From a virus: a stretch of 64,000 nt of DNA. Every line of letters starts with the position of its first letter. Position 1 is the stretch's first letter. Location of the stretch: the IMG/VR virus record IMGVR_UViG_3300024239_000015, positions 124,001 through 188,000 of that record; one strand, written 5' to 3'. The notes under the pieces are model-generated. The model made no database searches, was not told where the DNA came from, and worked only from the letters and a program-made list of their open reading frames with translations. The position numbers and the translations under genes are program-made. This document shows positions 25,144 through 32,985 of the stretch, piece by piece.

Positions 25144-25650
25144 TCACTTATGGACGTACACGTCGTAATAGTCAAACTGAATCGCTGCTCTGTGGTACGG
25201 GTAGTCCGTATCAAAGTCGCGGTTTGTCATCAACCCATAAAACACACGAATGTATTCCCATCCTAAACTATCTGAGGGCATGAAGGTTTCCTGCAACCAT
25301 TTAAAGTCACCAGAAGTCACATTCGATAAATCGTTCGGGTTACACCCACGAATTTCTTCGATGCAGTCTGTACCTGCTGGGTTGTACGCATCGAAGTACA
25401 AATACATACCAGAGACGTTCAGGAAGAAGTACGCATGCTCGCCGTTGTCGCAGAAAGTTGGAGTTAACCCGTGAAGTGTTTTCAACACCGCCCCGACAGC
25501 AAATGCGGTCACACCACAATCGCCAGAGTTCATCTTTTCTAACAACACCGCTTCGTGTGGGTGGTTAGAATTAAACGGAATGTTCTTCCGGTGGACTAAC
25601 CCGTAATACTCACACCACCTTTCGAAAATGTGTGCGACTAAATGTCTCAT
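25144..25650 (-). CDS. Putative papain/transglutaminase-like cysteine enzyme
   Basis: 168 aa from ATG at 25650, which overlaps the stop of the previous gene and has GGGAG eight bases upstream. Three motifs fit a Cys-His-Asp catalytic triad in the usual order: GDCGVTAFAVG (Cys45 at the start of a helix), GEHAYFF (His72 on a strand) and LYFDAYNPAG (Asp87 on the next strand). This spacing matches transglutaminase-like or papain-like folds (proteases, deamidases, amidases). No signal peptide, so it should act in the host cytoplasm. Family not identified. Confidence 0.6.
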   Translation of the reverse strand: MRHLVAHIFERWCEYYGLVHRKNIPFNSNHPHEAVLLEKMNSGDCGVTAFAVGAVLKTLHGLTPTFCDNGEHAYFFLNVSGMYLYFDAYNPAGTDCIEEIRGCNPNDLSNVTSGDFKWLQETFMPSDSLGWEYIRVFYGLMTNRDFDTDYPYHRAAIQFDYYDVYVHK

Positions 25651-26243
25651 TGTCCAGACTCCCATTTCACGGCTAATGAGTAATGTAACTCATGTAGCCC
25701 TTGTTTTAATAACAGTTGGTCGACGATAGGTTCAGAACCTATTTCAATTCTCTCCAAACGACTGAGTAACGCTTCCCAAATCATCCACTCTGGAAACCAA
25801 CCTAACACACCCGCGGTAATACTCTCATTCAGCGCACCTAAGTCTCGTGTGTAACGAACTTCAGACGTCGCTGACTTGAGTATCAACACAACCTGTAACT
25901 CAGAATCCCAATAATAAGGCTTTAAGTTACTTAGCTTGGTGTAGTACTCTTCGTTATTCCAAATGAGGCGATGCCCAGTCCGCTCTGTTTTAATCGGCTG
26001 TACCGCGTAGTCGATATCATCCAGCAGATTCTCAATCGCTGTCAACGTCTCACCGTCACTGTGGGTGATATCTTTTACTACACTACGTAGTTTCAGTAAC
26101 TCATTGCGACCAGCCACCGTTTTTGTGAACTGGAGCGAATCGAGTTCTTGACCAAAACCTACGTATGCTCGTACCGAATTGGGTATTTCCGGTAAACTGA
26201 CGTCAACTTTCCAACGTCTGGTGATTAAAGTGTTTTGTGACAT
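25647..26243 (-). CDS. Hypothetical protein (198 aa)
   Basis: 198 aa, soluble, not recognised. It starts MSQNTLITRRWKVDVSLPE behind AAAGGAGGGAG. It ends in ATGA overlap with the candidate cysteine enzyme downstream, so both are made together. Mixed alpha/beta composition; no motif seen. Confidence 0.7.
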   Translation of the reverse strand: MSQNTLITRRWKVDVSLPEIPNSVRAYVGFGQELDSLQFTKTVAGRNELLKLRSVVKDITHSDGETLTAIENLLDDIDYAVQPIKTERTGHRLIWNNEEYYTKLSNLKPYYWDSELQVVLILKSATSEVRYTRDLGALNESITAGVLGWFPEWMIWEALLSRLERIEIGSEPIVDQLLLKQGLHELHYSLAVKWESGQ

Positions 26244-26266
26244 ACTCCCTCCTTTGGGGCAAAAAG

Positions 26267-26288
26267 AAAAGGGACCGAAGTCCCTTTT
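26267..26288 (-). terminator. Terminator hairpin
   Basis: AAAAGGGAC / GTCCCTTTT with loop CGAA, followed on the minus strand by TTTTCTTTTT. Ends the unit closing with the gene at 26294. Confidence 0.8.
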
Positions 26289-26293
26289 CCGTA

Positions 26294-27505
26294 TTACGCT
26301 TCTAACGCGTAGGTTTCATCACCGGCGGACTCCATAGGTTCGGAAGTCTCCACTGGCTCTGCTGTACCGCACGCCACTTTCAGTGAGTCAACCAACGCCG
26401 CGTCTAAATCGGTAGGACCGGAGTCTGTACCCACTTCAGGTTCTGGTTGGGTTTCAACCTCAGGCTTACGGCGTTTCTCACGTTTAGGTTTGGCGATAGG
26501 CTCAGCGCTGACTGGAACTACAGTGGTTTCTGGTGCTGTACTCACTGGGTCTTTGTTAAGCTCCGGGATAGCTGCTTTTAATGCATCAGCCATCACAGAG
26601 TTCACTGGAGCTTTCGGTGGGGTAGGTTTACGCGCAGGTTTCAGTTCTTCCTGTTTTACTTCCACTGGAGCTTTCTGTTTCTGTTTAGGAGGACGAGGAG
26701 ATTTTAGCCCGGCACGCGCACGTGCCCATGGGTCATTCGGGTCCAGAGTGACTTCCACCGGAGTCTCCTCTTTTACCGTAGAAGCGACGACAGCTTCTTC
26801 TGACACACGACCAGCAAACCGCACCGGTTCAGCAAACTCCACGACGAACTCAATTTCTAACCCCAATACGTTAATGCGTCGGGTGTTTTTCATCCGACCG
26901 TCTTGCCAGTGACGGAAGACTTCTAACGCTTGGATGGTCAGATACACACACAGCAACTCTAAACCGTGCTCACCCAACTCACGCTCACCTGCAATGTAAA
27001 TCGCTGCACTACGCACTAACGCATTACTGACCGCATCACCTGTACCGTGTAACACCACCGCACGCTTGTTACGCTGTCCTGAAAACACACGCGTTGTAAA
27101 CGTATACGGAATCGACGTTTCCGTGACTTCGACCCTCGCTTGTGCGTTGAAACTCACACCCCACACACCGCGGGTGTCTTCCCAACGTAGACCGAACTCT
27201 GTCGCTTTTAGTTTGTGTTCGGAGGCTAAGGCTTCCGTGGAAGTCATCAAAGACATCTGTCTGATCAAACGGTCGCATTCACTTTTAACCTCAGGGTCTC
27301 CTTGGAACAACTCCATGAATGCTTTCAGGTTCATCACACCGTCCCACCACGTGATAGGGTAGTGCTCTTTCATCAATGTGGTAACGTTCCCTAACTGAGG
27401 AACTACACAATGACCAATCACACCACCGTTGAACGTGGTGTTGATTCTGAATCCGTCGAACTGTGCGATGTCTTTGGTGGCTTTCTTTGTATTGGTATTT
27501 TCCAT
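26294..27505 (-). CDS. Hypothetical protein with disordered Pro/Lys/Glu-rich tail (403 aa)
   Basis: 403 aa in two parts. Residues 1 to about 240 look folded (VWGVSFNAQARVEV, LELLCVYLTIQALEVFRHW). From about residue 250 the chain is low-complexity, rich in Pro, Lys, Glu and Val (SPRPPKQKQKAPVEVKQEE and similar), ending in an acidic stretch. The basic patches may bind nucleic acid or partner proteins. It is transcribed alone between two hairpins. Not recognised; position near the AAA+ unit gives no firm role. Confidence 0.65.
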   Translation of the reverse strand: MENTNTKKATKDIAQFDGFRINTTFNGGVIGHCVVPQLGNVTTLMKEHYPITWWDGVMNLKAFMELFQGDPEVKSECDRLIRQMSLMTSTEALASEHKLKATEFGLRWEDTRGVWGVSFNAQARVEVTETSIPYTFTTRVFSGQRNKRAVVLHGTGDAVSNALVRSAAIYIAGERELGEHGLELLCVYLTIQALEVFRHWQDGRMKNTRRINVLGLEIEFVVEFAEPVRFAGRVSEEAVVASTVKEETPVEVTLDPNDPWARARAGLKSPRPPKQKQKAPVEVKQEELKPARKPTPPKAPVNSVMADALKAAIPELNKDPVSTAPETTVVPVSAEPIAKPKREKRRKPEVETQPEPEVGTDSGPTDLDAALVDSLKVACGTAEPVETSEPMESAGDETYALEA

Positions 27506-27548
27506 GAGTGGGCTCTCTTTTGTTTAGAGTTTTTTAATAAACACCTTT

Positions 27549-27579
27549 AAGGGAGTGGGGTACCGAATCCTACTCCCTT
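27549..27579 (-). terminator. Terminator-like hairpin
   Basis: AAGGGAGT / ACTCCCTT stem with a G/C-rich interior, downstream of the membrane-protein gene at 27619. On the minus strand it is followed by TTAAAGG and an A/T-rich stretch. Confidence 0.55.
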
Positions 27580-27605
27580 GTCGTCAGGTGCTGTCGTTGT
27601 GTGCA

Positions 27606-27623
27606 GGTAGGTGTACACCTACC
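27606..27623. repeat. 18-bp perfect palindrome at gene end
   Basis: GGTAGGTGTACACCTACC, a perfect palindrome that includes the stop codon of the membrane protein at 27619-27969. It could be a protein-binding site or the base of a hairpin. No second copy seen. Confidence 0.5.
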
Positions 27624-27969
27624 AGCGGATTTCTTGTTGCGCACGTCTGCGCTCACGAGCGTAAAACGTCACTCCACGTACCAACACGCAGAGTAATAAA
27701 ACTAATGCTTGGAAACTCGAGTAAGGCAAAGCGACGATTACTGAAAATATCGCAACCCCTATCCCATTGGCTAACAAAGTTAAAATGAACACCCTTGCAA
27801 CCAAGTGGTTGGTTGCTCCCGGTTTATCAGGCAGTGCGATGTAGGCTATCCCTAAAACCACGAGTGGTGTTATCACACAAAACCACTCAATGGGATTAAA
27901 CCCTGAGTATTCGAGGTAGTACGACACCCACGCAGCAACCCACGTGAAGGCAGTTAGAAATAAACTCAT
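27619..27969 (-). CDS. Small multi-pass membrane protein (116 aa)
   Basis: 116 aa with three to four predicted membrane segments (FLTAFTWVAAWVSYYL, FCVITPLVVLGIAYIAL, VFILTLLANGIGVAIFSVIV, ALVLLLCVLVRGV) and a very basic C-terminus (ARERRRAQQEIRW). Part of a cluster with two further small genes that overlap by stop/start. Holin is one possibility, given size and topology, but the endolysin is far away and nothing is diagnostic. Confidence 0.65.
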   Translation of the reverse strand: MSLFLTAFTWVAAWVSYYLEYSGFNPIEWFCVITPLVVLGIAYIALPDKPGATNHLVARVFILTLLANGIGVAIFSVIVALPYSSFQALVLLLCVLVRGVTFYARERRRAQQEIRW

Positions 27970-28127
27970 TTGTGTTTCTCCCTGAGTTGTTTTAAGAGCG
28001 CTAAATCGCGTTGCAGCGCAGCTAACTCTTTCTTTTTGAGAGTGGAATCCATTTGACTGGACTCCACCACGAATTTTCGATACGCGAGGTCTTGGGAGAT
28101 CCTCGCTGCTAAACTAGCGCTGTTCAT
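27966..28127 (-). CDS. Small helical protein (53 aa)
   Basis: 53 aa from ATG at 28127 (MNSASLAARISQDLAY). This start overlaps the end of the upstream membrane-protein gene; the longer frame would read far into that gene. Almost wholly helical with Lys/Leu heptads (TLKKKELAALQRDLALLKQL), so probably a short coiled coil. It overlaps the next gene by ATGA. Function unknown. Confidence 0.55.
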   Translation of the reverse strand: MNSASLAARISQDLAYRKFVVESSQMDSTLKKKELAALQRDLALLKQLREKHK

Positions 28128-28473
28128 TCTCAAACCTTTTGGGTATGAAACTAACCGCGTGAGTAACATAGGTAAGAACTTCTGACACAACAATAAACCC
28201 CACGATGTTTGTGAACCACGCCCAGGGAGTTTCTGCATATAAGAGAAATACAGAAGCGCACACAGCCGTATGCGAGCACGCCAACATCACCACCGTATCC
28301 TTCGACGTGATATAACGACCTAAACACCATCCTATCACCGTGTGGTGTCCTGCAAGCACCAATGCAACTAACGCCCAGCCTTGGAGTTCTGGGAACACCC
28401 ATTGCGCCATAGCAAATATCGCACTAAATACCACCACCATCCTGACGTGATCAAAATTTTTGTAATTTAACAT
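28114..28473 (-). CDS. Small multi-pass membrane protein (119 aa)
   Basis: 119 aa. ATG at 28473 is used because AGGAGG stands just before it; the upstream ATG lies at the promoter motif and has no ribosome site. Four hydrophobic segments are visible (MVVVFSAIFAMAQWVF, GWALVALVLAGHHTVIGWCL, VVMLACSHTAVCASVFLL, WFTNIVGFIVVSEVLTYV). First gene of a three-gene leftward unit of small membrane and helical proteins. Could be a holin or a membrane effector. Confidence 0.65.
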   Translation of the reverse strand: MLNYKNFDHVRMVVVFSAIFAMAQWVFPELQGWALVALVLAGHHTVIGWCLGRYITSKDTVVMLACSHTAVCASVFLLYAETPWAWFTNIVGFIVVSEVLTYVTHAVSFIPKRFENEQR

Positions 28474-28518
28474 CTTTAAATCCTCCTGATTGACGCGATG
28501 TCTATCGCGCTTCACCGT

Positions 28519-28538
28519 GATATTAAATACCTATAAAA
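28519..28538 (-). promoter_or_regulatory. Leftward promoter-like motif
   Basis: Minus strand TTTTATAGGTATTTAATATC preceded by TTCGAA. It lies between a hairpin at 28556-28575 and the gene starting at 28473. Confidence 0.65.
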
Positions 28539-28555
28539 AATTCGAAACGGCATAA

Positions 28556-28575
28556 AGGGAGCTACGTAGCTCCCT
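28556..28575 (-). terminator. Terminator hairpin (20-bp palindrome)
   Basis: AGGGAGCTACGTAGCTCCCT, followed on the minus strand by TTATGCCGTTTCG. It ends the unit closing at 28588. Confidence 0.75.
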
Positions 28576-28587
28576 GTGCTATGTTTT

Positions 28588-29202
28588 CTAACCATCCGAC
28601 GGAGGTGGAGGTGGGCGTAGATTGTACTCGTCGTCAGTGGTAGGTTTGGCTCTTCCTTTGGAGTGTCGTAAGTCGGCTAGTTTGCTCACGAGTGAACCCG
28701 CAGGTGTGGACTCGACCACCGCTTGCATCAACGCTTTAGTTTCGTCGTTGATAATCCCAAAGTACTTCCACATCACAAACCCTGGAACGATATACGGTAA
28801 TACCATTTGTTCCCAATCCGGTAAGGTCTTTGTGTGATAACTCACCCAGAGAATCATCCCGGTGTACGCGAGTGTCAGCACGGTGACTAAGAAACACATC
28901 CCTATCGCGACTAACGGTTTTAAGATCTTTCCCGATCTAGACCGTTCGAGTTGTGTTCTTGCTTCTTTACGCTGACGTTCTGATTCCAAACCGTCGTTAA
29001 GTTCCCACGCAAGTATCTTTTTCTGGTGGTAACTTTCGAGCGTTTCGATTAAGTCTCTGGCTTGGTTTCCAGTGAGCTCTTTATACGAATGTTTGAGTGT
29101 GGTGTGTTTGTTAATCTCTTCGACTAACATCGCTCCTTCTGGGAGCGCGGAGCGAAGGTATTCGTCTCCCAACAGTGTTAAATAACGGTCTACCTTCATC
29201 AT
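28588..29202 (-). CDS. Membrane protein with N-terminal helical domain (204 aa)
   Basis: 204 aa. The start is set at 29202 (MMKVDRYLT), since AGGAG lies four to seven bases before this double ATG. A helical N-terminal region is followed by two membrane segments (about residues 98-125 and 130-150: LVAIGMCFLVTVLTLAYTG and MVLPYIVPGFVMWKYFG) and a cytoplasmic tail ending in a proline run (RPPPPPSDG). The two-segment hairpin topology resembles class II holins or membrane scaffolds. Function unknown. Confidence 0.65.
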   Translation of the reverse strand: MMKVDRYLTLLGDEYLRSALPEGAMLVEEINKHTTLKHSYKELTGNQARDLIETLESYHQKKILAWELNDGLESERQRKEARTQLERSRSGKILKPLVAIGMCFLVTVLTLAYTGMILWVSYHTKTLPDWEQMVLPYIVPGFVMWKYFGIINDETKALMQAVVESTPAGSLVSKLADLRHSKGRAKPTTDDEYNLRPPPPPSDG

Positions 29203-29240
29203 AGCTCTCCTGATCCTAAACACAGGATTGGACAAAAAAG

Positions 29241-29260
29241 AAAGGACCCGAAGGTCCTTT
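29241..29260 (-). terminator. Terminator hairpin
   Basis: AAAGGACC / GGTCCTTT with loop CGAA, followed on the minus strand by CTTTTTTG. Closes the AAA+ ATPase unit. Confidence 0.8.
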
Positions 29261-29268
29261 GCTTTTGT

Positions 29269-29703
29269 TTACCGACCATTAACGCCACGCTGCGGCCACA
29301 CAAGCGTTCCGAAAGAGACCGGATCGATGCTCTGTGGAGCCCTAAATTCTATCGGCGGTTTACCCTGAGCTGGAACTTTAATCCGAGCAGCGGTAGCTGA
29401 CACATACACCGACGAGTGAGTGTCTGTAAAGTCATCCATGTCCAGAATATCCGCCGCGGTGGTACAACGAGTCGTGTCAAGTTTTGCACTATTACCCATC
29501 AATACTTTTGCTGTGAGTGGGTGGTCCGTAGCGATTTGTAGTAGACCGCTTTTGGTAATACCTGACACCAGACGGTCACCTTTCTCGGTAGCGAATGACC
29601 CACCGCCGATATCACACTCCTTCACACCACTCTTGTCTTCCCGTGTTGAGCTGATTTGCACCGCCCAACGTTTGAGAAGCCGGTTGAAGTCCACTTCACT
29701 CAT
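29269..29703 (-). CDS. Hypothetical partner of AAA+ ATPase (144 aa)
   Basis: 144 aa from ATG at 29703 (MSEVDFNRLLKRW), overlapping the end of the AAA+ ATPase gene, so the two are coupled. It has Gly/Ser-rich mixed sequence and no membrane segment or known motif. Tight coupling suggests a cofactor or substrate adaptor for the ATPase, by inference only. Confidence 0.65.
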   Translation of the reverse strand: MSEVDFNRLLKRWAVQISSTREDKSGVKECDIGGGSFATEKGDRLVSGITKSGLLQIATDHPLTAKVLMGNSAKLDTTRCTTAADILDMDDFTDTHSSVYVSATAARIKVPAQGKPPIEFRAPQSIDPVSFGTLVWPQRGVNGR

Positions 29704-30823
29704 CCGCCGACTCCGTTTCCTTCTCTGGGTAAAGTACCTGGACTTCAACCGGTGGTCTGTAGTCACTGAGCACACCCACACCTAACGTCTTGACGTGAAT
29801 GTAGTACTTCACCTTCGACGGAAGATTCGCAGCGTTAGACGTACGGATCGTGCTGTACTCACCGCCACGCCCTACTTCAGGTAACCCGTACTCAACGTCC
29901 AGCTCCCGAATGCGACTGCCTGTTTCCGTAACAAAGTACAGGATCGCATTTTTGGCGTCACGACGATCCATCGCATAACCCCAACCTTTCGGTAAAGGAT
30001 TTTCTGGATCAAACGCAATGCCCCATTCTACGTTCACCCACACTGGACGAGGCACGTTCATGACGTTCAGCAGATAGCCTAAGTCATAACGACCACCGAA
30101 CGATTGAATCTGGCGAATAAGATCAATCAGCATATTCGGACTTAACGCCTGTTGGTCTACGTAATCCAGCAAGAACTCGCCAGTTTCAGGATCTACGATC
30201 AAGTCATCGATGATTTCTTTTGCTTCTGAGCGTTTAAGCACGCTGTACTCAAAGCGGAACAAGAAACGTCCTGTGCGATTTAAAAACGCATCAGGAAGTT
30301 TATCCACCTCGTTCTGTGTGATCAAGAACAACGCTTTTTGGATCTTCGCGTCACTGAAGAACGTCAGCAAGTCGTCCTGCTCGGCTTTCTCCGCGTAGCG
30401 TTTGTTGAACTCATCAAACAGAAACACGCACTCGCCGTTGACCAACTCATACAGGAAGGTCAGCATAGACGCAGGTACGGTGTGGTCAATCACAAACACA
30501 GGGTGTCCGTTCTTCACCGCTTCATTACACAAGTCATACGCTAATACGGATTTCCCCGTACCTTTCATCCCCAGTAACAACACACCCACCGACTCCACAC
30601 GACGACTGAGTGTGTCTAAGATCAGCTCTTTACGGCGGTGGTGATCGCCGTAGATCTTAGTGGGCATTGGGTAGGGGTCAACGTGAATCAACGCTACAGT
30701 TTTGTCGGTGGTTTGCAAACGATACATCGCGGCTGGTAAGCGCTCTGTGGTAGGAGCTGGGTGGAAGTGTTCGACTAACACACCGTTGTTCATCTGTACT
30801 AAACGAATATTTTTATTAGACAT
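29696..30823 (-). CDS. AAA+ ATPase
   Basis: 375 aa from ATG at 30823. It contains Walker A GMKGTGKS (residues 85-92), Walker B ECVFLFDEFNK (about 131-141), a sensor-1-like strand LFLITQNEV and a candidate arginine-finger segment LNRTGRFLFRFE. This is the layout of a single-module AAA+ ATPase, probably hexameric, of MoxR or dynein-like remodelling type. The C-terminal half (after about residue 240) is not recognised. Its partner downstream overlaps by eight bases. Likely remodels protein or DNA complexes; target unknown. Confidence 0.8.
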   Translation of the reverse strand: MSNKNIRLVQMNNGVLVEHFHPAPTTERLPAAMYRLQTTDKTVALIHVDPYPMPTKIYGDHHRRKELILDTLSRRVESVGVLLLGMKGTGKSVLAYDLCNEAVKNGHPVFVIDHTVPASMLTFLYELVNGECVFLFDEFNKRYAEKAEQDDLLTFFSDAKIQKALFLITQNEVDKLPDAFLNRTGRFLFRFEYSVLKRSEAKEIIDDLIVDPETGEFLLDYVDQQALSPNMLIDLIRQIQSFGGRYDLGYLLNVMNVPRPVWVNVEWGIAFDPENPLPKGWGYAMDRRDAKNAILYFVTETGSRIRELDVEYGLPEVGRGGEYSTIRTSNAANLPSKVKYYIHVKTLGVGVLSDYRPPVEVQVLYPEKETESADE

Positions 30824-30857
30824 GACCTGCACCTTTTATTTGAGAATGGGAGCATAA

Positions 30858-30879
30858 AGGGAGAGTCTGTACTCTCCCT
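30858..30879 (-). terminator. Terminator hairpin
   Basis: AGGGAGAGT / ACTCTCCCT with loop CTGT, followed on the minus strand by TTATGCTCCC. Ends the unit closing at 30885. Confidence 0.7.
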
Positions 30880-30884
30880 CTGGA

Positions 30885-31796
30885 TTAACGTGTTAACACG
30901 TCGATTAAGTTTTCGAATGTTTTATGTGGGACTTCAATCAAGCGATCCAGTAAAGGACCTCCGTTTTCCAACACTTCACGGTGGTTCTGATCGGAGTACA
31001 CCACTTTCGCAACCGCTAGGTCGATGAGACGTCTGGTGTCACGAGTACCCCAGTTGTCTGCGTGGTCGCTACTTTGGACTTCGGCATACGGTCTGCAGGT
31101 TTCTGCAACCGTTTTATGTTGTCCTCTGATATCGTACCATGCGTCACCGATTTTAGAGTACACGTGACCTTCTACAGGGTCGTACCAAGCAGCGACCACG
31201 TCACCAAAGATCGACTTCAGGATTTTGTAGAAGTTCCAGCACTGCCCTTCTGTGTACAGTAACGTAAGATCTGGATGGGATTCGCGAATAGACGTGATGA
31301 TTCCCAGTATCCAACTTTCATTCGGTAGATACTGCTGGTTCTTACTGAAATCCACCGTAGTGACCATTGTCGCATAATTGGCCGATAACGAAACCGCTTC
31401 TCCCAACACCCAATTCGTCGCTTCTTCCGTGGGTACTAAGGTGGTGGTTTCAGTATCGTAGTTCCAGACCGGTTCACTCGCCTGTTTTGTCGGCGTTACA
31501 TTTTTCGCAGGAGACTTTAACAAGTCGTCAAGAGGGTGTTTGCCGTCGTAACAAAGCATGGCGAGAGTATCCAATTCATCGGTTAACGTCTTCCACGTTT
31601 GCTGTAACCAGAACCTCCCACCGACGTAGGTAGATACACGGTTGGGGACTAAACCCGACGTTAAGTACTCGTTGGCGCGAGCAACAACTTTCACCGACTC
31701 ACAGTACTCCAAAGCTTGCTCCAGAAACCGTTTGAGTCTCGGATCTTCTACTGGTGTCACGGCCGACACTACGATGTATAAAGGTAATTTAGTCAT
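30885..31796 (-). CDS. Putative papain-like protein with C-terminal Cys-His-Asp set
   Basis: 303 aa. The N-terminal half is not recognised. In the C-terminal half, GQCWNFYKILKSIFGD (Cys186 at a helix start), then PVEGHVYSKIGDAWYDIRG (His211 and Asp222 on adjacent strands), form the order expected of a papain- or transglutaminase-like fold. The His...YYDI-G type segment is common in small phage and bacterial cysteine-peptidase-like domains. The start overlaps the stop of the upstream gene. Whether it is active is unknown. Confidence 0.55.
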   Translation of the reverse strand: MTKLPLYIVVSAVTPVEDPRLKRFLEQALEYCESVKVVARANEYLTSGLVPNRVSTYVGGRFWLQQTWKTLTDELDTLAMLCYDGKHPLDDLLKSPAKNVTPTKQASEPVWNYDTETTTLVPTEEATNWVLGEAVSLSANYATMVTTVDFSKNQQYLPNESWILGIITSIRESHPDLTLLYTEGQCWNFYKILKSIFGDVVAAWYDPVEGHVYSKIGDAWYDIRGQHKTVAETCRPYAEVQSSDHADNWGTRDTRRLIDLAVAKVVYSDQNHREVLENGGPLLDRLIEVPHKTFENLIDVLTR

Positions 31797-32244
31797 CGAT
31801 TTCAGTTCCTGAGTTATTCGCTAAGTCATCCACCGTACCTACGTGACGTACGGTTTGATTCACCACCCCTTGCGTGGGCACTAAACCAAAGACGTGAGTG
31901 TAGAACACACCTTGCTCATCTGACATCTGCACCACACAGGACAGAAAGTCAGAACCCGCTACAGCGTGAGTAGATACGACGGTCCCCGTTTTGATGTGCT
32001 GTTTAGGCACGTCTAAAAACTTCTTCAACACTTCAGCTGCACGATCCGCCGAAACATCCGCACTTACAAAGAACACTTGCTCAGCAGCGCCTTGCGCAGA
32101 GTGCGCGATTAACGCTAACGCTCCTTGCTGTGCTTCTGAGTTAAACACCACAAACTTCCCACCGATTCGAAAGGTGGCAGCAATGGGTGTCGCTTCATCG
32201 ATTTCACGACGTAACTGAGCGGTGTTGAATGATGTTGCTAACAT
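31789..32244 (-). CDS. Hypothetical protein (151 aa)
   Basis: 151 aa, Ala/Val-rich, soluble, with an acidic C-terminus (SGTEIDD). Begins MLATSFNTAQLRREIDEA behind AAGGAG. It overlaps the following gene by eight bases. No recognised motif. Sits between small helical proteins and the candidate cysteine enzyme. Confidence 0.65.
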   Translation of the reverse strand: MLATSFNTAQLRREIDEATPIAATFRIGGKFVVFNSEAQQGALALIAHSAQGAAEQVFFVSADVSADRAAEVLKKFLDVPKQHIKTGTVVSTHAVAGSDFLSCVVQMSDEQGVFYTHVFGLVPTQGVVNQTVRHVGTVDDLANNSGTEIDD

Positions 32245-32257
32245 AGGTCGAACTCCT

Positions 32258-32638
32258 TTAGCGCAAAGAAAGCAGAGCGCGAAGCTCTGCTATGTTTTTT
32301 AGTGTGTGTTTCAGATCAGCCATTTGTTGTTCGTACATCAGGCCAAGTTGGGTAGACGTGTAACGTCCGGTGGATACAAAGTGAAGCTGTGCGATTTGTT
32401 TCTCGATTTCCAGTAGTCGATCCAGTGCGGGAACCACACAAGGAAAATCGTCTTCACTCACCGCACAGAACAGACGCCAGTACATCACCGCCATCTGTAA
32501 GTAAATCCAGCTGTTAGGAAAGATCCATGGGAGGTCCGTTCCTACTTTCTGTGTATACTTTAGATTGTACCACATACTCTTGAAACTGACTAGAAGGAAC
32601 AATTTCACGAGGTGATACACAATCCCTAAACCGTACAT
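32258..32638 (-). CDS. Hypothetical protein with hydrophobic N-terminus (126 aa)
   Basis: 126 aa from ATG at 32638 (MYGLGIVYHLVKLFLLVSF), preceded by GGGAGG. The N-terminal 20 residues could form a membrane anchor, followed by an aromatic stretch and a C-terminal coiled coil (DLKHTLKNIAELRALL). Its last codons contain a hairpin AGCAGAGC/GCTCTGCT (32271-32291) with a pyrimidine tail, which may double as a terminator. Function unknown. Confidence 0.6.
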   Translation of the reverse strand: MYGLGIVYHLVKLFLLVSFKSMWYNLKYTQKVGTDLPWIFPNSWIYLQMAVMYWRLFCAVSEDDFPCVVPALDRLLEIEKQIAQLHFVSTGRYTSTQLGLMYEQQMADLKHTLKNIAELRALLSLR

Positions 32639-32649
32639 ACCCACCTCCC

Positions 32650-32892
32650 TTAATGCACACGTTGAGGTGTGTATTGTTTAATGTACGTCAACGCCATCTG
32701 GATAGTCGCGATCCAATCTTCGGAATCCGACAAGCCACGACGGTATGCATGAACGTGGTCAAATGCAAGAAGCGAGCAAAGCGTTGCTACGTCGTCCAGC
32801 ACACGTAAGAGTTCTGGGTGCTTGTGCACACCGACGATTAGACGCTGGTGCTCTGCGCTACACTGTAAAACTAAAGCGGTTGAATGTTTCAT
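32650..32892 (-). CDS. Hypothetical protein (80 aa)
   Basis: 80-aa helical protein, first gene of the leftward unit that follows a strong promoter-like motif (32954-32973). Begins MKHSTALVLQCSAEHQR; contains several His. Not recognised. Confidence 0.65.
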   Translation of the reverse strand: MKHSTALVLQCSAEHQRLIVGVHKHPELLRVLDDVATLCSLLAFDHVHAYRRGLSDSEDWIATIQMALTYIKQYTPQRVH

Positions 32893-32953
32893 GGGTAAAA
32901 TCCTTCAATAAAGAAAAGTCCTGTGAGCGGAGTTTACAACTCCTACTCACTGG

Positions 32954-32973
32954 GATATTAAATACCTATAAAA
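32954..32973 (-). promoter_or_regulatory. Leftward promoter-like motif
   Basis: Minus strand TTTTATAGGTATTTAATATC preceded by TCGAA, 62 bases before the ATG at 32892. Confidence 0.65.
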
Positions 32974-32985
32974 CATTCGATTCGG

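Noticed and set aside
32271-32291. Hairpin AGCAGAGC/GCTCTGCT as an intergenic terminator
   Set aside because: It lies inside the last codons of the 126-aa gene; a role is possible but not distinguishable from coding sequence.
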